Virus record (IMG/VR): IMGVR_UViG_3300037225_000328
Coordinates: 1 to 45,792 of that record
Direction: 5' to 3' (one strand)
Source: a virus
Length of the DNA: 45,792 nucleotides
Shown here: positions 42,229 to 45,792 of the stretch, in pieces
How the letters are laid out: every line of letters starts with the position of its first letter
Numbering within the stretch: position 1 is the stretch's first letter
Made by a program: the position numbers and the translations under genes
The notes under the pieces: generated by a model
What the model was told of the DNA's origin: nothing
The model's database searches: none
The model's input: the letters and a program-made list of their open reading frames with translations, nothing else

Positions 42229-42990
42229 TTAATAACCAAACCATGATGCTTGCCACGGAAATGGATTAGGATTCTTTTCTAATCCACTATCAGCCGCAAT
42301 ATTTTCACAGTACAAGGCATCTAATTCTATAGCAATTACAGGTAAATCCAACTGGCGACATACCCTAAGAGTTGTTCCTGTTCCGCTAAATAAATCTATA
42401 ACTACGTCATCTGCTTTACAACAAAATTTTAAACAACGTTCAACTAATCCTTCATTTAACTGTGTAGGATGCCATTTGCGCCTTTGTTTACTGTTCCCAG
42501 TGACGCGAGGGAAATCAAATACATCTGTTGCAACCTTTCCGCGTTCATCGGCTCTTTTATCTCCGTGTTCTTGTCTCCAAGAAGGAATACGAATCTTATC
42601 AGGATACAGCGGCGCGCTTATTTTCTTTAAACGTAAAAGGGGCCGATAACAGTTTGTTAAATCTGTTTGTCGGTTCTGACCAAAGGTAAACACCTGAACA
42701 CATAATTTTGCCTCCCATATAGGTCTATATTGTAGCAAATCCTGTACCAACTTTCCCATTTGAAGTGCCCACTTTGCATTGTATGAAACCCATATAATAT
42801 TGGCCTTATCTAATGATAATTTAACTATTCGATGTAAAAAAGCAAGATAATTACTATCCGATAAGGTATCTTTGTAACTATTATACTCTAAGCCAATATT
42901 ATCCGGGACATCGGCAAAAATTAAATGCACCGGCTCTAGCACTGGTAGCACATCTTCAACATCACCTTGAATCAATGTAGTAAAACTCAT
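42229..42990 (-). CDS. DNA (N4/N6) methyltransferase with altered catalytic motif
   Basis: 253 residues. Motif I FSGTGTT with Asp (about residue 209) and a TRD-like centre fit the type II DNA methylase family. The catalytic motif, normally DPPY or SPPY, reads DVPD (27-30), so activity may be altered. A start with GGAAAAG 7 nt upstream was chosen; ATGA overlap with the AAA ATPase. Confidence 0.85.
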   Translation of the reverse strand: MSFTTLIQGDVEDVLPVLEPVHLIFADVPDNIGLEYNSYKDTLSDSNYLAFLHRIVKLSLDKANIIWVSYNAKWALQMGKLVQDLLQYRPIWEAKLCVQVFTFGQNRQTDLTNCYRPLLRLKKISAPLYPDKIRIPSWRQEHGDKRADERGKVATDVFDFPRVTGNSKQRRKWHPTQLNEGLVERCLKFCCKADDVVIDLFSGTGTTLRVCRQLDLPVIAIELDALYCENIAADSGLEKNPNPFPWQASWFGY

Positions 42991-44258
42991 ACACTTTTCC
43001 AATTCTTAACCGCATCTTGCACATTATCTCGATATTTTAATAAGTGCCCCTGTATTTCCGCCATACTAATAGGCGTTTGAATTAGCCGACCAAATACCTC
43101 AGATTCAACATCATTATTTGGAAAGAACCGTGAAAACAATTGTCGGGCTTGATCAGGAGTTGCGGGGCCAATGTCTAAATGAACATCACAACGCCCCGGT
43201 CTAATTAAAGCTGGATCCAACTTATCAATATGATTAGTTGTCATAAATAATAACCGACCTTCATTTGACATTACGCCATCAATAGCATTTAATAATCCTG
43301 AAAATGTCACCGTTTCTCTGTCGTCCTTTTTCTCTCGGTGTTGAAAAACACAATCAATATCCTCAATTAAAAGAATTGCACCTTCAGGAAGATTTAGCAT
43401 TAGCTCTATTAATCGGTCATCAGACAAACCCGAAGCACTTAAATTAAGCACACAAATATCCAAATGAAGTTCAGAAGCCAAAGCCATTACAAGTGAACTT
43501 TTACCATTGCCTGGTGGCCCACAGAGTAAATAACCTCGACGATAAGGAATACCTAAAGTATTATACCATTTTTCAGAATTTCTAAAAGTCTGAACATCAT
43601 TTAATGTTGTTTCGACTAAATTATTTGCCAAAATTACAGAGGTAATTGGCCTCGGAAGTTTACGTGTAACTCGCACCCAATCACCATACATAGGAACAAA
43701 TACGGATATTCTATCGTCAGTTTTTGGATGTGCTAATTCACGAGCCTCTTCTAGTAAATCCATTACAAGTTGTCGATTCCGACTAAAAATTTTGAAATTA
43801 AACGTTTCACGAAATCCTAAAAGCATTGAACCTTGTTTTTCACTGCCATCTTTACGTTCCCGGCGTAAAATGACAAATCGACCCCGATAAAAGAAATAGT
43901 GAGTACCAGGGGCAGGAGATAATCTAATTGTTGGCCGGGCTCGATAGTCAACATCATTTTCAACGGGGCAATTATCAATCCGATCCCGCCGTTTTCGTGA
44001 AGTATAAATTGTCAACAATCGACATCGTTTTTGATAGTTCTGGTATGAAAGCCACTCATCAAGCCATTTGAATGCTTCATCTTTATCAGGAATGTCTAAT
44101 TCAATAACACACCGTCGTTTACACCAATTCCAGATACCACCTGGCAAGTGTCGAAGATAAGCAATTAAAAATCCAACCGCTCCAATAACAGCCCCACCTG
44201 TTAAGAATTGATTGGTTGAAATTTGACTAGAAATAAAATGCCAAGTAGCATTAAACAT
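42987..44258 (-). CDS. BCS1-like AAA ATPase
   Basis: 423 residues. N-terminal transmembrane helix (about 17-36), a BCS1-specific middle domain (about 45-220), then the AAA module: Walker A GPPGNGKS (247-254), Walker B ILLIEDID (295-302), sensor TTNH (340-343) and RPGR (353-356). BCS1 translocates folded proteins in mitochondria; bacterial homologues are also found in predicted defence loci. The phage version is membrane-anchored and could translocate or disassemble a protein. It follows the small gene at 44251-44469. Confidence 0.9.
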   Translation of the reverse strand: MFNATWHFISSQISTNQFLTGGAVIGAVGFLIAYLRHLPGGIWNWCKRRCVIELDIPDKDEAFKWLDEWLSYQNYQKRCRLLTIYTSRKRRDRIDNCPVENDVDYRARPTIRLSPAPGTHYFFYRGRFVILRRERKDGSEKQGSMLLGFRETFNFKIFSRNRQLVMDLLEEARELAHPKTDDRISVFVPMYGDWVRVTRKLPRPITSVILANNLVETTLNDVQTFRNSEKWYNTLGIPYRRGYLLCGPPGNGKSSLVMALASELHLDICVLNLSASGLSDDRLIELMLNLPEGAILLIEDIDCVFQHREKKDDRETVTFSGLLNAIDGVMSNEGRLLFMTTNHIDKLDPALIRPGRCDVHLDIGPATPDQARQLFSRFFPNNDVESEVFGRLIQTPISMAEIQGHLLKYRDNVQDAVKNWKSV

Positions 44259-44469
44259 TCTCGGATACTCTCTTCACAACTAAATGAATCTCGGCTGTAA
44301 ATTCGCCCGGCTGTACATTATCCGTTGGATCTGAATAGTCCATCATTATAGAGACTTCTGGAAAATTAGTTTGTTTAGCACTTAAAGCTAATGAATCCAT
44401 TAAATCAATAAGTTCAGGACCGAGAAGATTGACTTTTTTAATTCTCTCACGAATATTTGCATTAATCAT
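44251..44469 (-). CDS. Small hypothetical protein, 72 residues
   Basis: Unrecognised. A helical N-terminus (Ile-Arg-Glu-Arg-Ile-Lys-Lys) and a beta-rich, acidic C-terminus (Thr-Ala-Glu-Ile-His-Leu-Val-Val). ATGA overlaps upstream; 8-nt overlap with the AAA gene. Possibly a partner of it. Confidence 0.7.
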   Translation of the reverse strand: MINANIRERIKKVNLLGPELIDLMDSLALSAKQTNFPEVSIMMDYSDPTDNVQPGEFTAEIHLVVKRVSENV

Positions 44470-44951
44470 CTAATTCCCCCAACTGGAGCATTAAAAGCAA
44501 ACGCATCTTCAGCCCGACCACAATATGTGACAAGATCCCGCATAATAGGAGGCTGCGCACGAAAGCCACGATTATTTAGCCAGCGACTTGCATCTTGCGG
44601 TTGGCCAGGGCAACATAAGCTTTCTGGAACCATTATCCGAAGTGTTTTATAATGGGCTTGTAATGCTGCTAATTCAACTGCTTTTAATAGTTGTGTTCCC
44701 GTCCCTTCATTTCGATGCTTAGGTTTTACTGCCAGTCGATAAATTGTAACAGCATCCGAGTCCGTTAAAAGCTGCCAAAACACAAAACTCATTGGGGTTC
44801 CATAATAGGTTCCCACCAACTTATTGATATTTGTATCGGTACACAACCCCCGCCACAAATTAACATCCCACGGGTCTTCAAAACACTTCAAATCAATGTC
44901 TAACAGATAATTTACATCTGTTAATGTTGGCTTTCGTATATTAGTGAGCAT
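44466..44951 (-). CDS. GNAT acetyltransferase
   Basis: 161 residues. LAVKPKHRNEGTGTQLL near residue 73 is the RimI-type acetyl-CoA-binding loop (Arg-x-x-Gly-x-Gly/Ala), with the preceding Tyr-Arg strand. The substrate may be a protein N-terminus or a small molecule. TAATG overlap with the nuclease-like gene. Confidence 0.88.
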   Translation of the reverse strand: MLTNIRKPTLTDVNYLLDIDLKCFEDPWDVNLWRGLCTDTNINKLVGTYYGTPMSFVFWQLLTDSDAVTIYRLAVKPKHRNEGTGTQLLKAVELAALQAHYKTLRIMVPESLCCPGQPQDASRWLNNRGFRAQPPIMRDLVTYCGRAEDAFAFNAPVGGIR

Positions 44952-45775
44952 TAGAATAATACCCTCGGAGACATTCGCAAAATATCATCATCTAAAGAAT
45001 AATTAGTTAATGCTTGTTGATCTAAAACAGCACATCGAGCATCACTCTCTTCTCTGGATAGTTCCTTGAAAATATGCCCGCTGTTAATACGATTCCAAGC
45101 ATCATGAATTCGACCCATCAAAATTTGCTGATACATTCGAGAAATTCGAGCCCGATGATTTGCTACTCGGAGTAACGGTTTATTAAGCCCTGGTTTGGGT
45201 TTACCACAAATCTGGTCAATACAAAAAATCACACTTTCATCGCCTACTGGCTCTTTCAAAATCCAACCATAGATACTTAATTGATCACTCCAATCGGTGT
45301 TTGCATCTTCTAAATATCCATAATGAATCTCTACTCCTTTAAACATCACTGGTCTATAATTTTTATGTGGGGCCCCGGCTCCTATAGTTGCTTTAGCGAT
45401 TTCAGGGAGCCAACCATCTCGACATAACCTAAAATTCTTAGCTGGAGAAGTAGCAGATTTGGAACAGAATCCATTACACTTCCAATCCAATATTATGTGA
45501 GCCCCACTTTTATGAATAAATCGGAGGTCAGGTTTACCTAACATAGGCACGCCTTCAATTGTTCCATTGATTGTTGTTTCAAATTGCGACGCTACTTCGC
45601 TCTCCTGGAGCATTATGAGTAGATCATCATAAGCACCTGAGATTTTATATGCCTCAAAAGCATATTTACCATTTTCTAAAGCCCAATCTCTATTATGAGA
45701 TTCAACTTGCGCTTCAAAAAGTGTAGTAAATTCAAATTTAGGATCTGATCCTTTACCAAAAAGAACTTCATGCAT
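44951..45775 (-). CDS. PD-(D/E)XK nuclease-like protein, possibly cut by the window edge
   Basis: 274 residues from the first ATG. LGKPDLRF (79-86) and IILDWKC (94-100) give the Asp83 and D97-x-K99 catalytic pair of the RecB-like PD-(D/E)XK fold, so an exonuclease or Cas4-like role is plausible. The frame is open upstream to the right edge with no stop, so the true start may lie outside the window. Confidence 0.8.
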   Translation of the reverse strand: MHEVLFGKGSDPKFEFTTLFEAQVESHNRDWALENGKYAFEAYKISGAYDDLLIMLQESEVASQFETTINGTIEGVPMLGKPDLRFIHKSGAHIILDWKCNGFCSKSATSPAKNFRLCRDGWLPEIAKATIGAGAPHKNYRPVMFKGVEIHYGYLEDANTDWSDQLSIYGWILKEPVGDESVIFCIDQICGKPKPGLNKPLLRVANHRARISRMYQQILMGRIHDAWNRINSGHIFKELSREESDARCAVLDQQALTNYSLDDDILRMSPRVLF

Positions 45776-45792
45776 TGCTGATTTAATGTATG

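Noticed and set aside
9517-43895. Repeated GACCCCGAYAA motif (for example near 1883, 9518, 9666, 29754, 43881)
   Set aside because: Several copies fall in coding sequence as Tyr/Phe-Arg-Gly codons, spacing is irregular and most copies are not near promoters; could be chance or codon preference.
44951-45775. Cas4 assignment for the PD-(D/E)XK protein
   Set aside because: No Cys cluster for a 4Fe-4S site is visible, and there are no cas genes or CRISPR repeats.

Overview
The window looks like part of a large double-stranded DNA tailed-phage genome. Almost every gene lies on the minus strand. Genes are short, tightly packed and often overlap by ATGA or TAATG. They include tRNAs, a tmRNA, at least ten HNH homing-endonuclease-like genes, DNA methyltransferases, nucleotide-metabolism enzymes and RNA-repair enzymes. 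No capsid, tail, terminase or polymerase gene is visible, so this is an accessory region. A 55-residue Flp-type pilin-like protein with the core seen in planctomycete pilins hints at a planctomycete-like host; that is an inference.

Layout. (1) About 1-9.5 kb is visibly more GC-rich and made mostly of single-gene units, each with its own TTGACA-N16-TATAAT promoter. It holds three paralogous amidoligases with N-terminal zinc-binding modules (2205-3215, 5365-6348, 7349-8743) around a class II glutamine amidotransferase (3849-4721), with two HNH genes inserted. (2) At 9.5-10.1 kb there is the only convincing plus-strand unit, a promoter-to-terminator small RNA, and a 39-residue membrane peptide. 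(3) 10.1-20.1 kb is AT-richer and operon-like: small hypothetical proteins, a methyltransferase, a tmRNA (14477-14773), the pilin-like protein, a TatA-like protein, HNH-AP2 genes and a CMP-deaminase-like protein. (4) 20.1-21.0 kb is a tRNA cluster: four good tRNAs and two highly irregular ones, interrupted by an HNH gene. (5) 21.0-30.0 kb holds a Thg1-like 3'-5' polymerase, a HAD phosphatase, an MT-A70 methyltransferase, a secreted trypsin-like protease with a proline-rich linker, an RNA ligase, a CAP-domain protein and two NifU/IscU-like proteins. (6) 30.0-33.1 kb is a tandem array of seven members of an unrecognised protein family with a GGPP...GTLLT..DR core; an eighth member lies at 17992-18429. 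(7) 33.1-45.8 kb holds an FkbM-like methyltransferase, a DnaQ-like exonuclease, three zinc-ribbon paralogues, a deoxyribosyltransferase-like protein, a radical-SAM protein, DeoC, more HNH-AP2 genes, a DNA methyltransferase, a BCS1-like AAA ATPase, a GNAT acetyltransferase and a PD-(D/E)XK nuclease.

How the parts may work together. The amidotransferase could supply ammonia to the amidoligases, making a peptide-like or amide modification system. The tRNAs, tmRNA, Thg1-like enzyme and RNA ligase form a translation-maintenance and RNA-repair set. DeoC, the deaminase and the deoxyribosyltransferase-like protein would feed nucleotide salvage. In most promoter units the ATG lies 6 nt after the -10 box, so many mRNAs are predicted to be leaderless. 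All functions are read from sequence motifs only; no database search was possible.
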